From: Dromiciops gliroides | Taxonomy: Eukaryota; Chordata; Mammalia; Microbiotheria; Microbiotheriidae | Assembly (NCBI RefSeq): GCF_019393635.1 | Contig: NC_057862.1 | Coordinates: 91,082,159 to 91,146,158, forward strand | Reading direction: 5' to 3' | DNA: 64,000 nucleotides | Part shown: one piece after another, positions 23,335-36,429 of the stretch | Layout: every line of letters starts with the position of its first letter | How positions within the stretch are numbered: the first letter of the stretch is position 1 | The notes under the pieces: generated by a model | Told to the model about the DNA's origin: nothing | The model's input: the letters and a program-made list of their open reading frames with translations, nothing else | The model's database searches: none | Translations under genes and position numbers: made by a program

Positions 23335-26300
23335 CTAGAGAAGACAAATATATTTTTAAAAACTGGAGGCTAGGTTAAGTCAGAGTGACAATTTTCAGGA
23401 GATTCGGCAATATTTTCAAAACCAAAAATACCAGAAAATACTTTTTAAGGAAAGGCTTGGGTTACACAAAGTGAAGTAAAGATTATGAATGAAATCTATT
23501 AAGCTAATTAGATAAATGTAGAGTACCAGTCACAGGTTGGGAGGATTTTTTTGGGGGGGCGGGGGAGTGTGAGGGGAGGGTTGGGACTTCTTGTCTCTCT
23601 AACCTCTACTGATTCAGCTCATCAGCAATTACCAAATCTTTCCTTTTGGTATATGTTTCTGATCAGTGTTTTCTTCTAAAATTCCATTTCTGAAAGGCTG
23701 TTCCTTTTTTGTTATTTCTGACTACTCAGGGGCTGTTTCTGCCTAGGACACTTTAATTTATGAAAGGATGAGCAGGATACTTAAGCCTTTAAGAACAATA
23801 CTTCAGAGAAAAGGGGGGAGGGAGTAAGAACCATGTTTCAACGTAGCTGTGCCAGAGACAAGAAGATCAACTCTAATTGAAGGCAGCTTAGTGGTGTAAT
23901 AGAATGTTGGGCTTAGAGTCAGGAAGGTCTGAATTCAAATTCTGCCTCGATCACCCCATATGTAAAATGAAAGGGTTGGAATTCGGTGGCCTCTAAGGTC
24001 ACCTTCCAGCTCTAAAACTATGATTCTATGAATAAATGCCAAATATCTACTTAGGATGATAGGAAAGAAATAAAATGACAAGAATATTTAATCTTTTAAG
24101 GGCTGTGCTTCAAAAGGGAGTGGAGGAGAGGCAGAGAGAGGACTGTGCTTCCAGACAGCTGGGCCCAAGACAGAAGTATATGCAACAACTCTAGCCAGCT
24201 AAGTGGCACAGCGCCAAGTGGACCCATGGGATCTGGCTTTGACCTGGGCCTTAGTCATTTACTAGATGCGCAGTCTGAGGTAAACCTCTCCCGTACTCCG
24301 TTGATTCAACTCTAAAATGGGGATAATAGCACTTAGCTCATAAGGTTCTGTTTCAAGGATCAAACGAGATAACAGACTATGTGTAAAGCATTTTGCAAAC
24401 CTTAAAGCTCTCTATATAAAGCTTAGCTATTATCATTCTTGTTATTCACTGTGTTTGTACTGACTTTCTGAATGGATATAGTGAAATAAAAGTTTAATGT
24501 GAGATACTGCACCAGTCCCATTGCTTCTTATATCATCTGTGCATAAAACAGCTATGAAATGGTCCTCTAACTACATCTATTTACATATATGCTTATCCGT
24601 AAATAAGGGGTTGAAACAGATCACCTCTACGATCCCTGCTTCCCGCAGGAGGGCCTTTCACCTATACATAGTTGGTAACCTAGCACATGCTCAACAGATC
24701 AATTATTGGTTGATAGAGGGATTGATTAATCAGGTATAATCAGCAATATGTCACAGGAAGAGATTCAGAATTATGAAGTGCCTTTATTTTTCTCCTTATG
24801 TAGCATTAACAAAGAGAAGACAGTGGCCAGAGTGCTGAATTTGGAGTCAGGAAGACCTGGGATTTCAATCTATCTCAGATGTTTATTAGTCAGGTGACCC
24901 TCGGCAAGAACTGTCTGCCTCCAGTAAAACGGAGATAATAGCAGCCACCACCACTTCAGAGGTTTGCAGGGAAGATCATGTGACATAAATCCATATAAAG
25001 TACTTTGGAAACCTTAACACGCTCCACAAATGTGAGCTATGACTAAGATATCTTAACCTTCCACAGAAAACAGCCCGGTTCTAGCAGTTAGCTCTGTGGA
25101 AGGGGAGATGAAATGTGTCACAGAGGCCCTCAAATCTGTATGATGATGGCAAAATATTCTCACACTGAGGTTACAAAGATAAGAGAGAAAAAAAGTCCAC
25201 CTAAGTTTTTAAAAGGAAAATGTACAAAATACTATTTTTCTACAAACAGTACTGTCACTCTACTGCTAGCCCAAGGCATGCAGGAGGAAGTGAACACCCT
25301 TCCACAGACCAGCACGTGGGTTTTCAAGTAGCACCGCTATTTTGAGCAAACCAGGACATGTCATTTGTGTAAAAGGCACAAGAAGCAACTTCAAGGACTT
25401 CTGGGTTAGCAGAAATGCATGGTCAATCTACTGCTAGTGTGCTGGCAGTTCCAAGTGTCACCAGACTCATTAGATACTAGTGGCATCCACTAAGCTCCCT
25501 CACTGCTTCAGTATTCATTAAGAGATGCTATTTTACAGACAATCTAATCTTTCACATAAAAGCAATGATGACAAGGCATCAATCTCTTAACCAAATCCAC
25601 CTTACCCTATGACATTACTCAGGGGAGGCCTGTCAGTTGGTGGTTTAATCTTAGGTCCCTTTGCAAATTATCACCAAAGGCAAAAACACAAGCTTAACAT
25701 GAGCAGATAAAAGCCATAGGAGTGAGAGAGATCTCAGGGATGATCCAATGATTCTAATCCAACCCCCTCATTTTACAGATCAGAACCAAAGCCCAAGGAG
25801 GGGAATGACTTGCCACAGAAAACAGTGGGGGAGTTTAGAATAGATGAGAAAGTGATTAAATTAATGGATAGGGGGGCAGCAAGGTGGTGTAGTGGATAAA
25901 GCGCTGGCCCTGGATTCAGGAGTACCTGAGTTCAAATCCGGCCTCAGACACTTGACACTTACTAGCTGTGTGACCCTGGGCAAGTCACTTAACCCCCATT
26001 GCCCAGCAGCAAAAAAAAAAAAAAAAAAAAATTAATGGATAGGGCAGAGGAAATTAGTCCTTGCAGGTACTCCAGAAGTTGCTTAGTACTGCTCTAAATT
26101 TTAGGGAAAGGGGACAGGCTGTATATGTTGTGGAGGTTTTGTTCCTTTGAGGTGGGGGAACTTGGAAGTGACTGATCAAATTCCACCCCCCTCCCAATGC
26201 TCCAATAGCGGTAATAAAAAGTGAGTAACATATGTCTTGATCCTGCTGCTCCATGACTTCTGCACTTTAAAACAGCTTGATCCCCCCTAGGATCAAAAGA

Positions 26301-29300
26301 AGGCAAGTTGTAGCAAGTGCGAGTTCTCAGACTGCACTTCTGTAAGACAGTGCTGAGGAGAGCGTGGCATCACAATAACACGGCTAGCATTTACCGAGCA
26401 AAATGTAAGGTTTGCAAAGCGACGGATGTATATCTGAGCTTATTTCATCTTCACCCACAGCCCTGGGAGGTAGGTGCTATTATTATCCCCACTTCACAGA
26501 TGAGGAAACTGAGCCTGAGAGGAGAGTTCAGTGACTTGCTTAGGGTCTCACAGCTCATAAATGTCTGAGGCCAATTTGGATCTTAGGGGCTTCCTGACTT
26601 CAAGTTCAATACTTTATCCACTGTACCACTGAGCTGACAGAATGGAGAAGGCACTGGATTTAAGATGACTGCAACTGGGTTCAAATCCAAATCTTCTGGC
26701 CCAAATGGCTCAGAAGTAATTGTGCTACTTGCTATCCTGTCCAACCTAAGGAAAGTCACTGAACCTCTCTGGCCTTGAGTTTGCTGTTCTGTAAAAATAG
26801 GGGAGAGGGAAGAGTGTGGAATTTTGGGCTCTAAACTCAGAGTCCTTTCTGATTCTAAATTCCAATTAATTGCCCCACATGAAATGCATTACCTCCAGAA
26901 ATGATGAAAGACTAATTGGGTGAAAGTTATACTAACCCCAGATGGAGTTCTTTAAGATTATTATGGGTAAAGTAGCTCCAAAGGCTTTGGAATAGAAGTC
27001 TCCCTACCTGGGGGCTGTCCATGACAGTCTGTACCCTGGCAGGAGATGAGGAAAGCACTGATGCACTAGCTCTGCATGGAGACCCTTCCCGGCTAGACGT
27101 GCCCCTGGTAACCACTTTGAAAGGGGACGGTGCATGGACAGCCTTGGGATCCCGATCATCAGCCTGGACTCTGTATGTTGGCTGTTGAGACTGGTATTCT
27201 GCCCCCTGGGACGCTGGATAGTGAGTCTTCTGTGCCTGATGATAAGCCTGTGCTGGATGCCTGGGGAGATTTTGCTCATGGATCACAGGAATAGGGATAT
27301 AGCCTCGGGGAAGCTGGTGGCTTCCCTTGGTGGTGCTCCTGGCAGCAGATGGAGGCAGACCTGAGGAGGAGGAGGAGGAGGAGGAGTCTGAAGCAGCTGG
27401 AGACTGGGATCTCTGAAAGTCACAAAAGGAAAAAAGACAATTCACTTGGATGACCTTTTATCCCCTGCACTCAGCACATTTACCCAAAATGACAGCTTGA
27501 GTTATTTTCTTTGTTTTTGCTAGTGCCAAGGAAGCGGAGAAAAAGTAAATGCCCATCAACTGGAGAATAGCTATACAAATTGTGGTCCATGAATGTAATG
27601 GAATATACCGGGCTGTGAAAATCAATGAACATAATGAATACAGAGAACAACTGGAAGGTTTGTATGAACTTCTATGAAGTGAAGTAAGCAGAACCAGGAA
27701 AACAAGTACACAACGACTACAACACCACAAATGGAAACAACAACAAATTAACCAAAGCTGAATGCTGTGAAAGGCTAATGATCACACTGGGCCCCAAAGA
27801 AGACATATGGGTGTAGAACACTCCATACAGTGCTAGACTTGGTAGATATGTTGGTTATGTGCCCAAGATCACAGCTGGCACAGAGCCAGGAATAAAACCC
27901 AATTCTCCAGACTCCCAAGCCATTTGTATTTTGACTTTCCCACAATGCTTCCTTGCATAGGATCATGAAGCTAGAAAACTGGAAAGGGACTTTATAAACA
28001 GTCATCTAGCCTAATCTCATTAATCTCATCCCAGAGGTGGGAAGTGACTTTCCAAAAAGTCACCCTGTAAGAACAAGGCAGAATCAGTATCTGAACCTGA
28101 TCCTCCTTTTCAAGATGCTAGGCTACAATTTAGACCTTGTTCTGGTTTTACTTTAGAAATAGAGATATTCAACCTTACCTTGCTTCAACCTTAGCTATTT
28201 TGTCTCTGAAATAAGAAGAAAATTAATTGACCATGGGCATGGGAACCATTTGCTTTTTGGGGTTTTTTTGGGGGGGCAGCATGGTAAAGTTGAAAGAGAA
28301 TTAGATCTAGGTTGAAATTCTGCCTCTGACACTTACTCTTCATGTGTCCACAAGTTCTTCTATAAGTCATATAACCTAATACTCAGTTTCCTCATCTGTA
28401 AAGTGGGAATAATATCTGGAATGCCTACCTCACAAAGTTGTTGTGAGGATTAAATAATATAGCACTCTAAAGCACTATATAAACAGCAACTATTATATTA
28501 TTTGATTAAACAGCTTCAAGGGATTGTTAAAACAGTACATTTTCAGGGAATGTCTATGGTGGGGACTTTGGATAATTGTTGGAAAGTGTCTTTTGTCAAA
28601 ACAATATGTACCGAGGGAAAAAAGCCAACTTTTCCTTAGAGGCTTGGTGACTGATGAGGACACCCAAATAATCCATTATAAGTTTGAAAAGTCAGAAATG
28701 CCCAGGAAATCTGAATTATATGCCTATGAGTGACTGAATGAACCAATACAGTCCCTAAAGGCATTGAATGGCGGCTGGGCCACTTTCCTTATAAGACACA
28801 AATTACCTCAAGTCCTTGAGAGGCTGGAGCCTGGGCTGCTGCAGCTGCTGTTGCCTTTCCACCCTGTTTTTCTGTCTGGGTAGATTCAGATGCGCTTCTG
28901 AGGGGGGATTCTGATGGCGAAAAGGACCTTAAAGGTGACTGAGATCTCATCAGAGGGGTTGTCTTTGCTTTAACACGCTGCATCCCAGGCTGATGATAGG
29001 AGTAGAATGGATGCTGTGGCCGATTTTCAAAGCCTTCGTGGATAACTGGAATGGGAATGTAGCCGGCACGAAGCTGGGGATACACTAGGGTGCCCTCCCT
29101 AACAGGAGGTACCTTGGCACTCTCCTCTGATGGGCCGTTGGCTGATGATTGACTTTCCTAAAACAAAAGGAACCAGAGACAAAGAAATGGGGGATAGAAA
29201 TGAATGACAGGAAAACAAAAAATAGAAAGCAAGCAGCTATTCAAGTCTTCAGAACCAAACAGATCTTCTTGACACTCCATGCACAGTGTGGGGAATTTTT

Positions 29301-32300
29301 TGACAACCAACTTTGAATGACCATTAAAAAAAATAAAAATTTTAAAAGCCCACGGCACTCCTGTCCCATCTGCCTCACAGGGTGGGAACCACAATTTCTT
29401 TGCTCTTCTACTGTTTCCAAATTATTCTCTAAATGATCATTCCTCTTTTGAAGGGAGGGACTCATTTTTATCTTTGTCTCCCCAGTGCCCTACACACACT
29501 TCATGGTTGTTTGAGAAATGTTTGTTGGATATTAAAAAGGCACAATAAAGACAACCACCTCTGTACCATTATCCTCCTGTCTCCTCAAAGCTCCTTTTTC
29601 CCCCTCCAGAGACTGCTGTTTGGCTAAATGTTAAAGAATCACAGCAACAAAGAGAAAGCAGGATGAGTTTTTGGCTGGTAGCCCTAACAATGAATACAAT
29701 CAATGTCCATTACTGGCTAGTCAAGTCTACTTTCGGTGATGTAATGCCAAGAGAACACACCAAGCAAACAGGTATTTGTATGCCTTGGTGATTAAAGAAA
29801 TTTAAGATCACCACATTACAGAACTAGATCATTTCAAGAGGATTCCTAGATTCAGAACTGAAAAGAATCTGGAGCTATCAGGTTCAATGACCTTATTTTA
29901 CCAATGAGGAAAATGAAGCACATAGAGGTTAAGAGACTTCTTCAGGGTCACACAGCTAGTAAGTGTCTGAGGCAGGGTTTGGACCCGGGTCTTCTGGGTC
30001 CAATCTCATATCTACTAAACTATACTCAATTTCTCAAGCTTCCTATAGACTTAGTCTTTATCTTCTAATTAGGAAGACTAAAGATGAGCTGAAGAGGTAT
30101 ATGTAACCATGATCTTCGAACCAATACAGAGGCTACATGCTGGAAAATAAGTTCAAGCCAGGGATCAACAACAGAACTAGAGAATGGGGTAAAATACCTC
30201 CAAATACACAGAAAAGATGTAGACGTGGTTATGAGTCTAGGACTGCAGAGCCTGGGACGATTTGTGCCTTACTGATGCTAACAAATTCTGCACAGGTTAA
30301 GAATGACTGGGATCCCCCTCATGTCCTCTTATGAAGTTCTTCCTTCAGTGATGAATCTATTTTGGGGCCCTCCAGAAGGCCAAGTTCCAGATGTACCACT
30401 GGGAAAGATCATGTTACAGACAACAAGGCACCTCAGCCACTCACTAAGCAATGTCATTATTCACCATGCAGGGAGCTTTCCAAATGAAGGCATATCAAAG
30501 TAGCTAAATCTTATGAGCAAAAAATATCAAACTGACATTTGACTATGGACCAAACTGAACTCTGACCATTCATGTATATCTAAACATGGCAACCTCTTTG
30601 AAAGGTAGTCATTTTCTAGTGCAAATAGAAATATTCTTCTGTAAGTGATCATGTTTTTAAAGACAAAAACAAAACCAATAAAAAGATAAGAAACTTTGAG
30701 ATTACAGAGAAAAACTTCTCCGGGACAAAATTTGTCAAAGGCAAAAAGATGAATACGAGAGCTATGTGACAGCTCTAAATTTTATTGTTACATGAGCACA
30801 TGTATGTAATGTAAACATTTAAATGACCTTGGAAGCTAAATGTTTACCTAAAAATGTTTCTCTCTCTTAGAGGAAAGCCCCTTCCTATCAACTTCCTTTA
30901 GCAAACATCAAAGGCAAGAATATCACTATGTCCTTGGGGACACTGGCAGCTACTACCCACTCTCAGGATTAGCACACCCACATGCTGGGGCTCCAGCATT
31001 TTTTTTTATTATCATGCCTAACTCTCCAGTCAGGCATCAAACCGGGAGCTAAATTTCAACCCACTAAAAGGGGCTAAAAGGAACAAGAGAAAAACATTGC
31101 TTTCTTTCATGGAGATATGGAGGATTTGTTCCTCCTCCTTTCCACTTTAAAGAGAGGAGCTGGGAAAAAAGACTGAGTTTTCATCATTGCTGCAGGGTTT
31201 TAGTGGGGTGTTTTTTTTGGTGGATATAAGGAATTAATTATGATTTGGGGTTTCTATGACCCCATCTTTGGCTAAAATTAGAAGCCCTGGTGGGCACCTG
31301 GGCATGCTGAGTTCACGCCGGACACCCGCACGCCTGCATGGGCCTGGCCAAATTATAATGGGGGAGGACCCGCTATGACTAGAAGCCCAGTGAGGGCAGT
31401 CAGGTGATCCCCGGTGTCCGGAAGCTGGGCAGCTGGAGTTTGTAGAGCTGCCTGTTGATTCTGTCAATCAGGGCTGCCAGCCAATTAGTTTGGGGCTGTG
31501 TGTGTGTAGAAGGCCTGGTTTCCTGTAGGAGGGAGGCTTCTGGAAGAGAGACCACTTTGGCACAAGCAGGAGGAGTGAGGCGCTGAGCAGCTGGTTCCCT
31601 CTGGAACTGCTGAATTTTGGGGGGCTGGGGGGTTGCAGATTGTATTTTTTCCTTCCCCTATTCCTTTTTTTTCCTTTGTCCCTAGTTCTATTAACCTTGT
31701 GTTTTAAAATTTGTTCCCATTAATAAACCCGGTTTTGTTTTTTAAAGAGGCTGTTAATCTCCTTCCTTACCCCAATATTACCATGAGCTGCTCCCCATAT
31801 TAAATTTAGCCCTTACATGGGGTTGGCAGAGGTTGTTGCTTTCACTTACCACACCCTTTCAGTGTTGTACAAAAGGCTTAACTGAGATATACTCAAGTGG
31901 GACCTGCAGAAGAGACATAGATGACGGTGTCTCCTACCCTCAAGGACCTTACAGTCTACTTAGGGTAGCAAGAATACATACATGAAATACCCAACATTCA
32001 AAATAACAGTTATGGGGCAGGCTAGATGGTGCAGTGGGTAAAGCACCAACCCGGGATTCAGGACCTAAATTCAAATCTGGACTCAGATGCTTGACACTAG
32101 CTGTGTGACCCTGGACAAGTCACTTAACCCTCATTGCCCCCTCCCCCCAAAAAAAACCCAAAACCCAAGATAACAGCTATGAGGTTGTATGGTACAGACT
32201 CTTAGGGACATTGAATTTTTAAGAATACATATATTTTGACAACCATATTTCAATATAATTAATTTCTTTTATAATCCTACGTATTTTATTTTATGCATTT

Positions 32301-35300
32301 AAAAATATTATTCTGTGAAGGAGGTCCCTAGGCTTCATTAGAATGCCAAAGGGCCGGGGTCATGTCAAATGAATCAAGAGAAGGAAAAGACTAGTTTTAG
32401 GTAGTTGGGAAAGGCTTAGAAATTGAGCTGGGTCCTGAAAAACATGTGGAACTTGGAAAGGTAGAAAAACAGAAGGTAAGTATGGGATAGAATGCAATAT
32501 CAGCCAAGCCAGAAATAAGCAGGTTATATGTCAAGGACTAGCTTTACTGGGGAAAAATTATATGACATATGGCATGGCTGGAGATTAAGATGGGAATAAG
32601 CAAAGAGGGAAGATCTTCCCTGCCTGGCTGAGTTGCTTCACCTTGATTTGACAGGCAATAATGGGGAGACAGTGAATGTTAGTAAGTAGAGTAGGATTAC
32701 ATAATGAAAAAATTGTTTTAAGAAGATTCTGAATGCAATGGTACAGAAGAGTTCCAGGGAACTCATGATAGAAGAGGATCTCCAAATCCAAGAAAAAAAA
32801 GAAAGAAAGAACTGTGGAGTATAGATGCTGATTGAACCATATTATTTCTTTTGTTTTGGGTGCTGTTGTTTTTTTTTTTCTATTTTGAGGTTTTGCATCA
32901 CTGCTCTGATTCTTTCTCTTGTAACAGGATTAATGCAGAAATAGGATTAATGTTATTATGTGTATATATATGTGTGTGTATATATATATCTATATGTATA
33001 GATATATATAGATATAACCTATATCAGATTACCTGCTGTCTAGGGGAGGGGGGGAGGGAGGGGCGGGAGGGAGGGAGAAAAATCTGAAATTGTAAAGCAT
33101 GTATAAACAAAAGTTGAGAACTATCTTTACATGTAACGGAAAAAAAAAATAAACTATCTCATAATGTAAACCTAAAAAAAAAAAAAAAAAAAAAAAAGAA
33201 ACGAGACTGATGTAAAAAAATAAAAGGTTTCAATAAAAAAAAAAAAAAAAAAAAAAAAAAAAGAAGATTCTGAAAGGCTACTCAAACTTTTCTGCCTTGT
33301 TAGAACCTCTAAGAACTTATGCTCCATTATGAACAACAGAACCCATGATAAGGCACTGGAACAAGACTTAAATGGAAGACGTTTGTATGGGTCCAACAAT
33401 GCTCTCTGTCATATGAGGATCAGCCTGGCTAGAATCAGAGAAGCCAATCAATCATCTATCACCTAAGAGTAATTGATTAATTTTTTTTTTTAGCCACAGT
33501 AACATATGAATACTGTTTACACTAAGGTGAAAAGGAGTTCTAGCACTTAGCACAGTGCCTGGCCCATTGGTGTGCTACTTAACTAAGTTCCAGTCTTCAA
33601 GGAAGGAATAGACCCATACTCTGAAAATGTCAGATCCTTTAACTATTTTGAAGGTCGAATGCAGGATGGACTGGAGAAGAGGCAGGGAGATTAATTAGAG
33701 AGTTATTATTGCAAGGTATTATAGAAGGTAGGCATGAAATGCAAGGAAGCCTAGTGTAAGAGAGTCTTGGAGTGGGAGTTGGAGGATCTACTGTTTTGCA
33801 TCCTAGTTCTCCTATTTACTTTACTACCTGTATGACCTTGGGCCAGTCACCCAGTCACTCTTAGCCTTCTTCCTTGTCTATAAAAATGAAGTTGGCCTAG
33901 ATGAGCTGTAGGGCTCCTCCTAGAGCTAATGTAACAAACCTTTAATAGGGGTAGTAACAGTGGCAAAGAACAGAAAGGAAGGAATCCAAGAGACTATGAG
34001 AAGGAAGAATCAACCTAACCCAGTGATAGACTGGACAGGGAATGAAAGACAGGAAGAGGTCAAAGATGATGGACAGCTACCCAGGGATTTGTATTTGTCT
34101 TTGTAATTTAACATTAGACTTGGTTACTAATTAGTGAATTGTCTAAACAGAACCCCTAAACACAGGAAACATAGCATTTCCATAGTTGAATAATTGGAAG
34201 GGGCCTTAGAGATAATTTAATCCAATGTCCAAATGAGGCCCAGAAAGATAAACTTGTCCAAAGTCACAGGGCTATTTGGTAGAAGATTTGGCATCTCTAT
34301 GCTGATTTTCACACTGATAGGCAACCCTACCTCCCTCTCCAGGATTCTCTCTCCTCCCTTGACTTTTGTCCTGATTCTTTCCTCCTATTGGTGTGGTTAC
34401 TCCTTAGTCCCCTTTGCTGTATTATCATTCATGTCCTGCCCCCACCCTAAACCCTAGGTATCCCCCATTGCTTGGTCCTGGGACCTCTTTTCTTCACTTC
34501 TTTCTCTGAGGTGTCATCAGCTCCCATTGATATCATCTTAAAGCAGATGACTCACAAACCTTGAGAGCCAGTCCCACATCACCATCTGCCTACTGGATGT
34601 GCCATATGCACCTCAAACTCAGAGTATCCAAAATGGAACTCTTTTCCCTAAACTTCCCTATTTCTTCTTTCTGTAAGTACATCACCATTTTTCCAGTCTC
34701 CCTAGTTCACAAATTCAAAATCATCCTTGACTCTTTGCCCTTTCTTGTCCTCATATATCATCGATGTCTAAGATGTTGGTTCTTCCTCCACAAAATTTCT
34801 TGTATCTATTTCAAACCACAATCCTTCCCAGTCACAACTCTAGTTCAGTCCCTCATCATCTCTATTGTTGTTGCTCCCCGATTCATTTCTTTTAGTGTCC
34901 CTGCTTCTGGTTCCTTCCCTCTAATCTTCAGCTACCAAAATAATCTTCCTAAAGTATTTATCATTCATTCCCCTGCTCATGAATCTTCGGTGGTTCTCCA
35001 CTGCCTTTTGATTCAAATATAAACTCCTCTGCAACCTGGCTCCAGTCTCCTTTTACAGATTTCCTTCCCATGACTCCCATCCTCATTCATTCTAACTTCC
35101 AGTGAAACCAGCCTTCTTGCTATTCCCCTAAAGTCAACATTCCAACTCCTACCCCTTTGCTTTGTCAAGGTTACTCCCCCAGTTTGTCTACTCTTCCCCA
35201 AACTTGGCATTCCATATCTTGTATCAGTGTCTTTACATAAATTGTCCTTCACCCCTGGAATGCATCCCACACCTCCTTGCCTCCACCTCTCGGAAGCTTA

Positions 35301-36384
35301 TTTTTCCTCCCTGACTCAACGCAGATACTAATCCTCCCCAAAGAAGCCTTTCCTCATACTTTTTGGTTCTTAGTGTTTGTTACCTCCTCGAATTACCTTA
35401 TATGTACCTATATACCTAAAGAAAGGATCCTCCAAAAGAATGTAAACTCTCTGAGGGCAAGGACTGGTTTTCATTTTTTGTTTTATACTCCTGATTTCTT
35501 ACATAGAGTTGGCATTTAATAAATTCTTGTTAAACTGAATTCCAAACTCCCAATTTATCCCCTTTTCTCTTTCCCATATTGCCTCTCAGAACCCTACCTT
35601 ACACTTTATATATATAGTACAAAATCCCTTCAGTCTCTTTTGGTCCTCACAAAATTCCTGTAGGCTCACAAAGCCTATATTCTACTCAACAAGTATTTTT
35701 TGACTTCTCTATGCAGGACACTGTGCTTGGGATACAAAACACAAAGATGAAACACTCCTTGCCCTCATGGACTAGAACACAGAGCAAGTACACAAATAAG
35801 TAAATACAAAGGAAAAAGGCGGTTAACATAGAGTAACTGCGAAGGAGGAGAGAGAGAGTAAGAGGGAGTCCAAGAGTGAGACAATCAGCACTAACAACTG
35901 GAAGGAATCAGACTTCCTGCAGGAGATGGCAGCGATTCTAATAAACAGCCATTATTTTCAGGCTTTGGAAACACCCTCATGTCTTTTTGCAAGTCTCTAT
36001 TTTGTTTCAGCCATGTTCAAAATAGAATTATATAAGTACTAAATAAATAAAAATGATCATCACAAAACAAATTTCCTGTGAGGTAGGCAGAACCCGTATC
36101 ATTACAAGTAGTTATAACAAGGGTTGCAGCTAAAATTAGAATCCAGGTCTCCCAGAATCCCAGGCGGGTTGTTCATTTCATACTAGTACACTGTGTCTCC
36201 TTTATAAGGGTTACACACACACACACACACACACACAAAATTATGTATTGTAATAGTATGGAAAGAACAACATACACATACATACACACACCACACATGT
36301 GTATGTATGCAACCCTTTAAAGGGAGGAACAGTGTAGTAATATGGAAAGAACAACACCCAGCTATGCCTGGGCTCTAATTATGG

Positions 36385-36429
<45 letters not shown>

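Larger units (their letters stand above)
23880..28500. repeat. MIR-type ancient SINEs in BAG3 introns 3 and 2 (list)
   Basis: Plus: 23880-24060, 24185-24440, 24820-25055, 26645-26860, 28275-28500. Minus: 25710-25850, 26375-26640, 27850-27950, 27955-28130. They are intronic and do not overlap the exons. Confidence 0.65.

Noticed and set aside
31209..31817. CpG island or alternative BAG3 promoter
   Set aside because: The GC-rich block has LTR termini, a target duplication and AATAAA, so an LTR is the simpler explanation; promoter activity stays open.
34561..35022. 153-codon plus-strand frame
   Set aside because: Pyrimidine-rich L2 3' sequence read in a chance open frame; no catalytic motif.
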